Shown here: one piece after another, positions 1 to 6,067 of the stretch
Numbering within the stretch: position 1 is the first letter of the stretch
Layout: each line of letters starts with the position of its first letter
Origin: CADEDV01 sp036374495
GTDB taxonomy: Bacteria > Bacteroidota > Bacteroidia > Chitinophagales > Chitinophagaceae
Reading direction: 5' to 3'
DNA length: 11,174 nucleotides
NCBI GenBank assembly: GCA_965652975.1
Contig: CBFGYO010000135.1
Span: 1-11,174, forward strand
Position numbers and translations under genes: made by a program
The notes under the pieces: generated by a model
The model's database searches: none
What the model was told of the DNA's origin: nothing
What the model saw: the letters and a program-made list of their open reading frames with translations, nothing else

Positions 1-587
1 GGTTCCAGAAATTTGAAATGGAAAGCTGGTGGAATAAAAAAGTGGAAGACCTTTCAAAAGGTATGAGCCAGAAATTACAGTTTGTAACGACGGTATTGCA
101 TGAACCCAAACTGATCATCCTCGACGAACCCTTCAGCGGTCTCGACCCTGTAAATAGCAACCTTATAAAAGAAGAGATTTACAACCTCGCGCAAAACGGC
201 GCTACAGTTATATTCAGTACCCACCGTATGGAACAGGTAGAAGAGATCTGTAGTAATATCGTACTGGTAAATAAAGGAAAAAAGATACTGGATGGCACTG
301 TAAAAGCAGTAAAACAGGATTTTAAGGAAAACCTGTTCAGCGTAGGTGTTGACAACCTACCTCCCGATATGGGCATTGCACCATTTGATCTTGTAACAAG
401 GCGGGAAAATACATTTGTGGTGCGCATCAAAAATGGCTACCGGCCCAATGATGTACTTAATTACCTGCTACAGCAGGGTTTGGAGATACACTCCTTCAAT
501 GAACTACTTCCATCACTGAATGATATATTCATCAAATTGGTTGAGGGCACTCCTTTGACCCGCCAGTTTCAGCAAACCACTGCATAA
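1..587 (+). CDS. ABC transporter ATP-binding protein, C-terminal part (5' end outside window)
   Basis: ATPase subunit of an ABC-2 type (NatA-like) exporter; it hydrolyses ATP on the cytoplasmic side to drive the permease encoded next. The reading frame is open from base 3 with no stop, so the ATG at 18 is internal and about 100 N-terminal residues, including Walker A and the Q-loop, lie upstream of the window. Visible in order: a degenerate signature LSKGMSQ (usual LSGGQ; this variant is common in Bacteroidota NatA-like proteins), Walker B LIILDEP near bases 111-131, D-loop SGLDP, and the H-loop histidine in STHRM. A C-terminal accessory region of about 90 residues follows, ending in PSLNDIFIKLV, typical of the DUF4162-type tail of these ATPases. 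The permease gene starts 16 bases downstream, so the two are probably co-transcribed. The substrate cannot be told from sequence. Confidence 0.93.
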   Translation, partial: FQKFEMESWWNKKVEDLSKGMSQKLQFVTTVLHEPKLIILDEPFSGLDPVNSNLIKEEIYNLAQNGATVIFSTHRMEQVEEICSNIVLVNKGKKILDGTVKAVKQDFKENLFSVGVDNLPPDMGIAPFDLVTRRENTFVVRIKNGYRPNDVLNYLLQQGLEIHSFNELLPSLNDIFIKLVEGTPLTRQFQQTTA

Positions 588-603
588 CCATTAAACTTAT
601 TTC

Positions 604-1881
604 ATGCATAAGATATTATTGATATTAAAAAGGGAATACCTGACCAGGGTGAGAAAAAAGACCTTTATCATCAGTACCATCCTGTTTCCATTATTGTATC
701 TCGCCACTATTTTTGGTATCGGATATGTTGGTGAACGTACCAAGGCCAACCTGAGGGTAGCAGTTATCGATTCCTCAGGTTACTTCGACAGGGGCATGCT
801 GGAAAGATCCAACCAGGCAGATAGTTCTGCCCGCCTGGTATTGGTGAATATGCCCGTGGATGAATTAAGAAAAGAGTATAAAAAACTGGGATATGATGGC
901 CTTATAGTTATTCCTGCGCAAACTAATTGGGAAAATGGTTTTAAAGAGCTGCAGTTCAAATCGGAAAAAAGTTACGGCACCGGATCTATCGCCGTACTGC
1001 AAAACAAGTTGAATACGATATGGAGCGAGATCAAGAATGAAAAACTGGGCATTGATGAAAACAAGAAAAAAATCCTGTCGACAAGTGTAGTTTCTGTTTC
1101 AAGCGGCGATCTCGAAGGCAAGGCTACCAACGAAAAAATAGCTTCTACTATCGGAATGGTCTGTGGCTTTCTTATTTATTTCATATTACTGATCTATGGA
1201 TCGCAGGTAATGATGGGAGTTATGGAGGAAAAAACAAACAGGATTGCTGAAGTGATCGTTTCCTCGGTTAAGCCCTTCCAGCTTATGCTTGGAAAAATCC
1301 TTGGCATTGGGCTGGTGGCACTTACACAATTTTTTATTTGGATAGCATTCATTTTTGTACTCTATAATATTACCAAAGCCTCGGGTAGTGTAGATACGAG
1401 CGCGATGAATAACATGCTGGGAGGAGTACAAAGTGTTTTTACAAATATTAACGTACCACTTATTTTATTCTGTTTTGTCTTTTACTTCCTGGGTGGTTTC
1501 TTTTTTTATGCAGCATTATATGCAGCAATTGGTAGTGCTGCTAATGAAGATATGCGGGAGGCTACATCCCTGAGTTTCCCGATTACCATGCTTGTAATTT
1601 TTTCCATCGGCATTATGACTGCCGCGAGTAATGATCCTTCGGGACCAGTCGCCGTGTGGGGAAGTATAATTCCCATTAGTTCGCCCATCGTAATGATGGC
1701 GCGCATTCCGTTTGGAGTACCCGGTACGGTACCCTGGTGGCAATTGATCCTTTCCATGTCGATGCTGGTGCTTGGTTTTATATTCACCACCTGGTTTGCC
1801 GGCAGGATTTACCGCACAGGTATACTGATGTACGGTAAAAAACCATCATGGAAGGAGTTGATGAAGTGGGCCCTGCGGTAG
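604..1881 (+). CDS. ABC-2 type transporter permease, NatB/YhaP-like
   Basis: Membrane subunit paired with the upstream ATPase, 425 residues, about the usual length. It has the NatB plan: a basic cytoplasmic start (KREYLTRVRKKT), a first membrane helix at about 21-43, a large extracytoplasmic domain at about 45-178, then about five helices at roughly 181-205, 224-256, 282-312, 320-342 and 377-400. The cytoplasmic motif MEEKTNRIAEVIVSSVKPFQ at about 207-226 is the strongly conserved coupling segment of the family. The start is the first ATG after the ATPase stop. No Shine-Dalgarno is seen, as is normal in Bacteroidota. The last base of the stop codon is also the first base of a palindromic element. 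NatAB homologues export sodium or other small compounds; the substrate here is unknown. Confidence 0.93.
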   Translation: MHKILLILKREYLTRVRKKTFIISTILFPLLYLATIFGIGYVGERTKANLRVAVIDSSGYFDRGMLERSNQADSSARLVLVNMPVDELRKEYKKLGYDGLIVIPAQTNWENGFKELQFKSEKSYGTGSIAVLQNKLNTIWSEIKNEKLGIDENKKKILSTSVVSVSSGDLEGKATNEKIASTIGMVCGFLIYFILLIYGSQVMMGVMEEKTNRIAEVIVSSVKPFQLMLGKILGIGLVALTQFFIWIAFIFVLYNITKASGSVDTSAMNNMLGGVQSVFTNINVPLILFCFVFYFLGGFFFYAALYAAIGSAANEDMREATSLSFPITMLVIFSIGIMTAASNDPSGPVAVWGSIIPISSPIVMMARIPFGVPGTVPWWQLILSMSMLVLGFIFTTWFAGRIYRTGILMYGKKPSWKELMKWALR

Positions 1882-1977
1882 GTTTCACGCAAAGACGCAA
1901 AAAAAATTACGCAAAGGCGCAAAGAAAAATAACATCCTTTGCGCCTTTTGCTTTCTTAACGAGCTTGGCGTGAAACC
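1881..1977. repeat. Palindromic intergenic element A (8-nt iterated unit)
   Basis: Outer arms 1881-1890 (ggtttcacgc) and 1968-1977 (gcgtgaaacc) are perfect reverse complements. An inner stem pairs 1913-1924 with 1937-1948 perfectly around a 12-nt loop. The left arm is a degenerate tandem repeat: cgcaaaga (1888), cgcaaaaa (1896), cgcaaagg (1910), cgcaaaga (1918). The element starts on the last base of the permease stop codon. It has no coding content. Sequences of this CGCAAAG type are, from memory, widespread in Bacteroidota intergenic DNA; their mechanism of spread is not known to me. Confidence 0.8.
1913..1957 (+). terminator. Hairpin 3' of the ABC operon, possible terminator
   Basis: A perfect 12-bp stem (aaaggcgcaaag paired with ctttgcgccttt) with a 12-nt loop begins 32 bases after the permease stop. 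It is followed by a T-rich but interrupted run (ttgctttctt). It could end or stabilise the ABC transcript. The weak U-tract makes true rho-independent termination uncertain. It is the inner part of element A. Confidence 0.45.
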
Positions 1978-2007
1978 GTTAAAATTTTCTTTAAACGAAA
2001 AACTCTT

Positions 2008-2037
2008 TTTGGCAATACGAAATCAGTCGTATATTTG
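2008..2037 (+). promoter_or_regulatory. Bacteroidota-type promoter for the 16-residue-repeat protein gene
   Basis: TTTG at 2008-2011 and TATATTTG at 2030-2037 match the -33 (TTTG) and -7 (TAnnTTTG) consensus of Bacteroidota, with an 18-nt spacer. Transcription would start near 2042-2044, giving a leader of about 40 nt before the ATG at 2084. This is the best promoter in the window because both boxes and the spacing fit. Confidence 0.7.
2015..2032. promoter_or_regulatory. Possible operator overlapping the -7 box
   Basis: A perfect inverted repeat, atacga at 2015-2020 and tcgtat at 2027-2032, lies in the promoter spacer and covers the first three bases of the -7 box. The sequence acga(a) also recurs at 1995, 2017 and 2040, steps of 22 and 23 bases, close to two helical turns. 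A repressor could sit here. The evidence is only the symmetry and placement; short AT-rich repeats can arise by chance. Confidence 0.3.
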
Positions 2038-2083
2038 GTACGAAGAAATTCGTGAACTACCATAATTTTAAAAAACGCTTAGT

Positions 2084-2899
2084 ATGAAATCAACTACCCT
2101 GACCAACTGGCGCCTTTGGTTGCCTCTAATAGCTGCCGCAATGATCGTAACCCTCGCCTCCTGGAACCAGCACCAGGTACCCCCCGGTAAAACTGATCAA
2201 ACGCCTACCGACACCCTTCCGAAAAAGAAAAAAGCCATTCAGGACAGGAAGGTTCGTGACCTGGATGAGGTAATTGAAGAATTGGACGCCGTGGATTTTG
2301 AAATAGATATGAAGAAGGCACAGGAAGAACTTAGCAAAGCCTTAAAAGAATTTGATGGCGCTAAAATTCGCATGGACATCGATAAAGCCATGAAAGAAGT
2401 GGATTTCAATAAAATCAAAGTTGATATTGAACAGGCAATGAAATCAATTGACCTCGAAAAAATGAAAGTAGACCTGCAGGAATCGATCGCGAAGGTGGAC
2501 TGGGAAAAAATAAAGAAGGAACTGGATGAAGTAAAAAAGATCGACTTGAGTAAAATGGAAGTAGAATTTAAGGAGATGAACGAAGAACTGAAAAAGATCC
2601 AGCCCCAGCTTGAAAAAGAGATGGCTAACGTAAAAGTAGAAATGGAAAAGGCCAAAGTAGAGATTGAGAAAGTAAAGGCGGATATGAAAGAATATAAAGA
2701 ATTCGTTGACGGGCTCGATAAGGACGGCCTGTTAAATAAGAAAGAAGAATATACCATTAAACACGAGGATGGTGTGCTAACCATTAACGGTAAGAAAGCA
2801 AGCGAGCAGGTGTACAACAAATACAAAACCTTCCTGCAAAAACATAAGAAGTTTAATATCGATAAATCAGCTGATGACTTTGATATCGATATGGACTAA
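2084..2899 (+). CDS. Membrane-anchored or exported charged helical protein with 16-residue repeats, function unknown
   Basis: 271 residues. Residues 11-26 are one hydrophobic segment after a short basic start (signal peptide or N-terminal anchor), followed by a Pro/Thr-rich stretch (about 32-46) and KKKK, so the rest is probably outside the cytoplasm. Residues 94-171 are tandem 16-residue units: KIRMDIDKAMKEVDFN (94), KIKVDIEQAMKSIDLE (110), KMKVDLQESIAKVDWE (126), then a 15-residue KIKKELDEVKKIDLS (142) and a degenerate fifth. Residues 180-205 switch to heptad-like KVEMEKAKVEIEKV, as in a coiled coil. A compact end, YTIKHEDGVLTING plus a YNKYKTF helix, resembles C-terminal modules I recall from Bacteroidota envelope and anti-sigma/BlaR1-neighbour proteins. 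No catalytic motif is seen. A scaffold or sensor role is a guess. It is monocistronic, with its own promoter and terminator. Confidence 0.88.
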   Translation: MKSTTLTNWRLWLPLIAAAMIVTLASWNQHQVPPGKTDQTPTDTLPKKKKAIQDRKVRDLDEVIEELDAVDFEIDMKKAQEELSKALKEFDGAKIRMDIDKAMKEVDFNKIKVDIEQAMKSIDLEKMKVDLQESIAKVDWEKIKKELDEVKKIDLSKMEVEFKEMNEELKKIQPQLEKEMANVKVEMEKAKVEIEKVKADMKEYKEFVDGLDKDGLLNKKEEYTIKHEDGVLTINGKKASEQVYNKYKTFLQKHKKFNIDKSADDFDIDMD

Positions 2900-2946
2900 T
2901 ATTCTAACCTCAGCATAAATCTTCACAGTAAAGCCATGATGTAGAG

Positions 2947-2972
2947 AGAGCCCCTTTGGGCTCTTTTCTTTT
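2947..2972 (+). terminator. Rho-independent terminator of the repeat-protein gene
   Basis: The 7-bp stem agagccc (2947-2953) and gggctct (2958-2964), with loop cttt, is followed by tttcttttg. It lies 47 bases after the stop at 2899. This is a classic intrinsic terminator. Its final T run forms the outer edge of element B. Confidence 0.85.
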
Positions 2973-3170
2973 GAGATAATAGTGAGATAGATAATAGTTG
3001 TTTTCATTCGAAGACACTGACGTAATTGATAAAATCATTTAGGCGAACACGTTTCTCGCAGCGTACGCCGCGATTTCGCAGCGAGCGCCGCGAGAAATTT
3101 CTCAAATCAAGAGCGAGTCCCCAAATGAAGACCACTATTATCTATTATCTATCTCACTATTATCTCAAAA
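2969..3170. repeat. Palindromic intergenic element B with 29-bp perfect arms
   Basis: Bases 2969-2997 are the exact reverse complement of 3142-3170. Pairing continues imperfectly inward (ttgttttcatt at about 2999-3009 against aatgaagacca at about 3124-3133). Arms consist of gataata/gtgagata units repeating every 7-8 bases. The centre of about 115 bases holds a second, GC-rich palindrome. The element fills the gap between two convergent genes, exactly between their terminators: its outermost T and A runs are the U-tracts of those terminators. Together with these terminators it accounts for the 322-base gene-free gap. A 62-codon frame at 3026-3214 is not credible. Confidence 0.85.
3052..3097. 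repeat. GC-rich palindrome nested inside element B
   Basis: tttctcgcagcg (3052-3063) pairs with cgccgcgagaaa (3086-3097) at 11 of 12 positions. Inside it, cgccgcga (3066-3073) pairs with tcgcagcg (3076-3083) at 7 of 8. The whole 46 bases can fold into one hairpin. The opening tttctcgcag also occurs in element D at 7408-7417, so this centre belongs to the CGCA-type repeats rather than to the AT-rich arms that enclose it. Confidence 0.7.
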
Positions 3171-3192
3171 AAAAAGGTGCCATAAAGGCACC
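3167..3192 (-). terminator. Rho-independent terminator of the small secreted protein gene
   Basis: Read on the minus strand: ggtgcc (3192-3187), loop tttat, ggcacc (3181-3176), then nine T residues (3175-3167). It lies about 30 bases past the stop of the gene at 3222. The plus strand also shows a T-rich tail (aattattttattt), so it may work weakly in both directions. Confidence 0.88.
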
Positions 3193-3221
3193 AATTATTT
3201 TATTTAAAACTTGAACCCGTA

Positions 3222-3626
3222 TTAAAAGTCCGAGAAATGGAAAGGAGATGGCATCAGGTCGAAGCTACTGCTTTCAATCATTTCTATGTTTAACTGGAAC
3301 GCTTCATCCGTTTTCACAACCACTTTTTCCTTGGTTACTTTCTTGAAGCCCGCTTTTTCAAAAACGAATTTATATGTGCCTGGCTTCAGCTCATCGAATG
3401 CAAAGCCGCCTTCATCGTCGGTAAGTACCATTTTCTCTTTACGTGAAACAAGGTATGCTGTAACAGTTACATCCCTCAAAGGTTTCTTTGAATCTGAATG
3501 CGTAACTATTCCGTTGAGTTCATCTTTTTTTCCTTTGCCGGTACCAGGATCTGGATCATCGCCGTTTGCCTTAGCAACAACGAAACCCAGGAGTCCTATC
3601 CCGAGAAGAATCATCTTTGCTTTCAT
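3222..3626 (-). CDS. Small secreted carboxypeptidase-regulatory-like domain protein
   Basis: 134 residues. A cleavable-type signal peptide spans about 1-21 (MKAKMILLGIGLLGFVVAKANG), followed by a Gly/Asp/Lys linker (22-36). Residues 38-116 form one CarboxypepD_reg-like beta-sandwich: GIVTHSDSKKPLRDVTVTAY, then TDDEGGFAFDELKPGTYKFVF and KAGFKKVTKEKVVV, the hallmark pattern of this domain. In Bacteroidota it usually sits at the N-terminus of TonB-dependent receptors or alone in small periplasmic or surface proteins. Here it stands alone and ends in a short Phe/Pro tail (SSSFDLMPSPFHFSDF) that I do not recognise. No enzymatic residues are expected. The gene lies 56 bases after the oxidoreductase stop, so co-transcription is possible. 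I saw no convincing promoter of its own. Confidence 0.85.
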   Translation of the reverse strand: MKAKMILLGIGLLGFVVAKANGDDPDPGTGKGKKDELNGIVTHSDSKKPLRDVTVTAYLVSRKEKMVLTDDEGGFAFDELKPGTYKFVFEKAGFKKVTKEKVVVKTDEAFQLNIEMIESSSFDLMPSPFHFSDF

Positions 3627-3682
3627 ACTAAATGGTTTATTGGTTGTTCAGGATCAAGCGCACACTCCAAGCGTGCATAAAA

Positions 3683-4633
3683 TTAACGGAATTTAACCGG
3701 ATTCACCAAAGCATCTTCAAATTCCTTCCACACATTTTTTACGATATCCCCAGCCGGTAAAATACGGTCAAGCAATACGGAAACTTGCCCTATCTCCAGT
3801 TCGCCTTCATCCAGATCGCCTTCAAACATTCCTCTTTTTGCCCGGGCCCTTCCTAATAACAGTTTCAACTCCTCTTTATCTGCTCCTTTCCATTCGGCTT
3901 CCTGTACTTTTTTGAAGAACTCATTTTTCATCAGACGTACGGGTGTCAATTGTTTCATCGTGAGCAAGGTATCCCCTTCTTCTGCTTTTATCACCGCCTC
4001 TTTGAATGCCGGGTGAGATGATGCCTCCTCGCTTGCCACAAAGCGACTACCCATCTGCACGCCATCAGCACCCAAAACCATGACAGCCAGCATTTGTCTT
4101 CCCGTTGCAATACCTCCGGCAGCTATCACGGGTATCTGAACTGCTTCCACCACTGAAGGCACCAGCACGAGGGTGGTCGTTTCCTCGCGACCGTTATGAC
4201 CTCCGGCTTCAAAACCTTCGGCTACCACAGCATCACAACCTGCCTCTTCAGCCTTGCGTGCAAACTTTGAAGAACTTACCACATGCACCACCGTTATCCC
4301 TTTTTCCTTCAACACAGTGGTCCATGTTTTGGGATTACCAGCCGACGTAAACACAATCGGCACTTTTTCATCCAGGATTACCTGGATATGTTTGTCAATA
4401 TCGGGATATAAAAGGGGTACGTTTACTCCAAAGGGACGGCTGGTTGCAGATTTGCATTTCCGTATATGATCTCTTAAGACATCCGGATACATCGATCCGC
4501 TGCCTATAAGTCCCAATCCACCAGAATTACTTACGGCACTTGCCAGGCGCCACCCACTTGCCCAGATCATGCCTGCCTGAACTATTGGGTACTCTATACC
4601 GAAGAGCTTGATCAGTCGGTTGTGCTTATTCAT
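3683..4633 (-). CDS. NAD(P)H-dependent flavin oxidoreductase, nitronate monooxygenase / FabK family
   Basis: 316 residues, one FMN-binding TIM barrel. Diagnostic segments: YPIVQAGM (15-22) for FMN phosphate and ring contacts, SGGLGLIGSG (37-46), AEGFEAGGHNG (138-148) with the family's active-site histidine at 146, AAGGIATGRQ (171-180) and GADGVQMGSRFVASEEA (188-204), the phosphate-binding glycines. The C-terminal helical part (about 225-316) is typical. Members either oxidise alkyl nitronates (2-nitropropane dioxygenases) or reduce enoyl-ACP in fatty-acid synthesis (FabK, enoyl reductase II). The sequence alone does not settle which; the EAGGHNG form and length fit both. It is cytoplasmic. 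The start ATG at 4633 lies only 12 bases from palindromic element C, which must hold any promoter of its own. Confidence 0.88.
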   Translation of the reverse strand: MNKHNRLIKLFGIEYPIVQAGMIWASGWRLASAVSNSGGLGLIGSGSMYPDVLRDHIRKCKSATSRPFGVNVPLLYPDIDKHIQVILDEKVPIVFTSAGNPKTWTTVLKEKGITVVHVVSSSKFARKAEEAGCDAVVAEGFEAGGHNGREETTTLVLVPSVVEAVQIPVIAAGGIATGRQMLAVMVLGADGVQMGSRFVASEEASSHPAFKEAVIKAEEGDTLLTMKQLTPVRLMKNEFFKKVQEAEWKGADKEELKLLLGRARAKRGMFEGDLDEGELEIGQVSVLLDRILPAGDIVKNVWKEFEDALVNPVKFR

Positions 4634-4644
4634 GGGCTGAAATA

Positions 4645-4815
4645 TAGATAAAAGATAAAAACTAAAAGATAAAAGTGGAGACAGCTTTGAGCTGGGAGCC
4701 TTTGACCACGCGCTATGTGTCTCTGCACTCCCGCTCGCGGTTCGACGCCCAATCAGCGAATTCGGGAAGTACCGAATTAGATAACTTTTATCTTTTAGCT
4801 TTTAACTTTTATCTA
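4645..4815. repeat. Palindromic intergenic element C with 32-bp arms (7-nt iterated unit)
   Basis: Bases 4645-4676 pair with 4784-4815 at 30 of 32 positions. The left arm is an exact 7-nt tandem: ataaaag (4648), ataaaaa (4655), ctaaaag (4662), ataaaag (4669). The centre (4677-4783) is GC-richer and full of short perfect stems: cagct/agctg (4682-4694), gagaca/tgtctc (4678-4683 with 4718-4723) and aattcgg/ccgaatt (4759-4778). It also opens with another heptad series, agctttg, agctggg, agccttt (4683-4703). The element fills the 198-base gap 3' of the nucleotidylyltransferase gene and 5' of the flavin oxidoreductase gene, both leftward. Confidence 0.85.
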
Positions 4816-4831
4816 ATTGACCTTTGATGTA

Positions 4832-5824
4832 CTAACCCAGGTCAATACTTGTATTATCCCCAATATTCAAAGTGCGTGTTTCACCCTTGAGATCGGTATC
4901 GCTTCCGATGATAGAAGAATCCAGCACTATATCGTAGAGATTGGAGAATGAACCAATAATGGAATTTTTGATGATCGAAGAATCAACAATTGTGTTTTCC
5001 CCTATGGCGACGTTGGGACCAATGATGGAGTTTTTGATATTGCAGCCTGTACCAATACTTACCGGATGTACAATAACGGTATTTTCAAAGTTGTGTTCCT
5101 TTTCAATTTGCGGACCGAATTTTTTTAATAAAGTTGCGTTCGATTCCAGCATGGTTTCCTTCCTGCCACAATCAAACCAGTTCTCTACTTTAAAAGCTTT
5201 GAATCGAACACCCTGCTGAATCATACAATCAAGCGCATCGGTAAGATTGTATTCACCATGACTGCGCAGCCCGTGGAGTATGTTGTTTTTCAGGCAATGG
5301 AATAACTGTTCACTTTCATTTATTTTATAAATACCTACCATGGCCATATTGGACTTAGGTATTTGTGGTTTCTCTACTACATGCTCGATAAACCCGTTGT
5401 CGTCTATCTCCGCTACGCCAAAATCGCGTGGATCGTCTACTTTTCTTACACCGATCATAGAGTGTGGACTGTTTACTACTTCCTGTACATCATATTCACA
5501 AATGGTATCTCCCAACACGACAAAAACTTCTTCGTTATTTACAAGGTTACGAGTAAGCTCTATGGCGTGACCAACTCCCTGCCGGTCGACCTGGTGAATG
5601 TAATGGGCAGTAAGGTCAGGATATTTTGCTTTTACGTAATCCCTGATCTTATCACCGAGGTAGCCTACAATAAAAATAAATTCGCTGATGCCCGCACCTT
5701 TCAACTGGTCGATAATAATGCTCAATACCGTCTTTCCTGCAAGTGGGATAAGAGCCTTGGGTTGTGTATAACTATGGGGTCGCAGCTTGGTGCCTGCGCC
5801 TGCTACTGGTATGATCGCTTTCAT
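4832..5824 (-). CDS. Sugar-1-phosphate nucleotidylyltransferase with C-terminal left-handed beta-helix
   Basis: 330 residues. It transfers a nucleotidyl group from an NTP to a sugar 1-phosphate, making an NDP-sugar for cell-envelope polysaccharide or glycoprotein synthesis in the cytoplasm. The N-terminal Rossmann-like catalytic domain (about 1-235) has the pyrophosphorylase signature GAGTKLRP (9-16) with PKALIPLAGK (22-31), the metal-binding aspartate in VLGDT (103-107), DFGVAEID (134-141), VEKP (150-153) and ENWFDCG (214-220). Residues 245-330 are hexapeptide-like repeats (SIIGPNVAIG, SIIKNSIIG, SSIIGSD), as in long-form glucose-1-phosphate thymidylyltransferases and archaeal-type bifunctional enzymes. 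Nucleotide and sugar specificity (dTTP or UTP, glucose or other) cannot be read reliably. No other sugar-pathway genes are nearby. The start gives the expected MKAIIPVAGAG opening. Confidence 0.9.
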   Translation of the reverse strand: MKAIIPVAGAGTKLRPHSYTQPKALIPLAGKTVLSIIIDQLKGAGISEFIFIVGYLGDKIRDYVKAKYPDLTAHYIHQVDRQGVGHAIELTRNLVNNEEVFVVLGDTICEYDVQEVVNSPHSMIGVRKVDDPRDFGVAEIDDNGFIEHVVEKPQIPKSNMAMVGIYKINESEQLFHCLKNNILHGLRSHGEYNLTDALDCMIQQGVRFKAFKVENWFDCGRKETMLESNATLLKKFGPQIEKEHNFENTVIVHPVSIGTGCNIKNSIIGPNVAIGENTIVDSSIIKNSIIGSFSNLYDIVLDSSIIGSDTDLKGETRTLNIGDNTSIDLG

Positions 5825-5879
5825 GAGAGACCTAAAATCCGCCCTTGGGCAGAGACCTTTATAATAATTAAAAAGCCAA

Positions 5880-5907
5880 CGAAAGTAACACTTTTGAAAT
5901 AAACAAA
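5880..5907 (-). promoter_or_regulatory. Possible promoter of the nucleotidylyltransferase gene
   Basis: On the minus strand, TTTG (5907-5904) and TACTTTCG (5887-5880) resemble the -33 and -7 boxes with one mismatch in -7. The 16-nt spacer is slightly short. The leader would be about 50 nt and contains the 8-base sequence aggtctct twice (plus coordinates 5826-5833 and 5851-5858), flanking a gcccaagggc palindrome. Confidence 0.3.
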
Positions 5908-5945
5908 AACTTGGGGCCCGGATGCCGTCGCAACCAAGGCTAACT

Positions 5946-5953
5946 TACTTTTG
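5946..5953 (+). promoter_or_regulatory. -7 promoter box upstream of glyA
   Basis: TACTTTTG matches TAnnTTTG fully. No TTG or TTTG is found at the proper distance upstream, so this is a half-match. It predicts a start near 5959 and a leader of about 110 nt before the preferred glyA start at 6068. No riboswitch fold is recognised in that leader. Bases 5825-6067 otherwise hold only the divergent promoter region. Confidence 0.4.
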
Positions 5954-6067
5954 CAGCCTGTCAAGTTAATCAGTTCCAAAAGTTTGTAAAGTCCACAGGC
6001 CCTGGATTGCAAGATAAATTTTATGGTACTTTTAAACAGTAGGAACTCCACGACTAAAAATCCATGC

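Noticed and set aside
2239..2826. 195-codon open frame on the minus strand
   Set aside because: It is antisense to the repeat protein. The Ser/Phe-rich translation is the mirror of Lys/Glu-rich codons, not a real protein.
2969..3170. Element B as an insertion sequence or integron attC-like site
   Set aside because: There is no transposase frame, no target-site duplication is recognisable, and the arms are tandem-repeat AT DNA without attC core sites.
3026..3214. Possible 62-residue Arg-rich protein on the plus strand
   Set aside because: It lies across the nested palindromes and both arms of element B and runs through the minus-strand terminator. Its composition follows from the repeats, and there is no promoter or start context.
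3650..3682. Terminator between the flavin oxidoreductase and the small secreted protein
   Set aside because: The gcac/gtgc stem is only about 4-5 bp with mismatches and no T-run on the minus strand.
4639..4646. -7 box (TATATTTC, minus strand) for the flavin oxidoreductase gene
   Set aside because: One mismatch, no -33 box, and it would place the transcript start at or inside the start codon. The match is likely a by-product of the AT-rich arm of element C.
5363..5902. 179-codon open frame on the plus strand
   Set aside because: It is antisense to the clearly conserved nucleotidylyltransferase, with no family features.
6011..6034. Second glyA promoter at taaatttt or tactttta
   Set aside because: Both are 7 of 8 matches in AT-rich DNA, with no -33 box at an acceptable distance.
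5959..6067. Riboswitch in the glyA leader
   Set aside because: I could not find a conserved glycine, SAM or THF riboswitch core; the leader is unstructured by eye.
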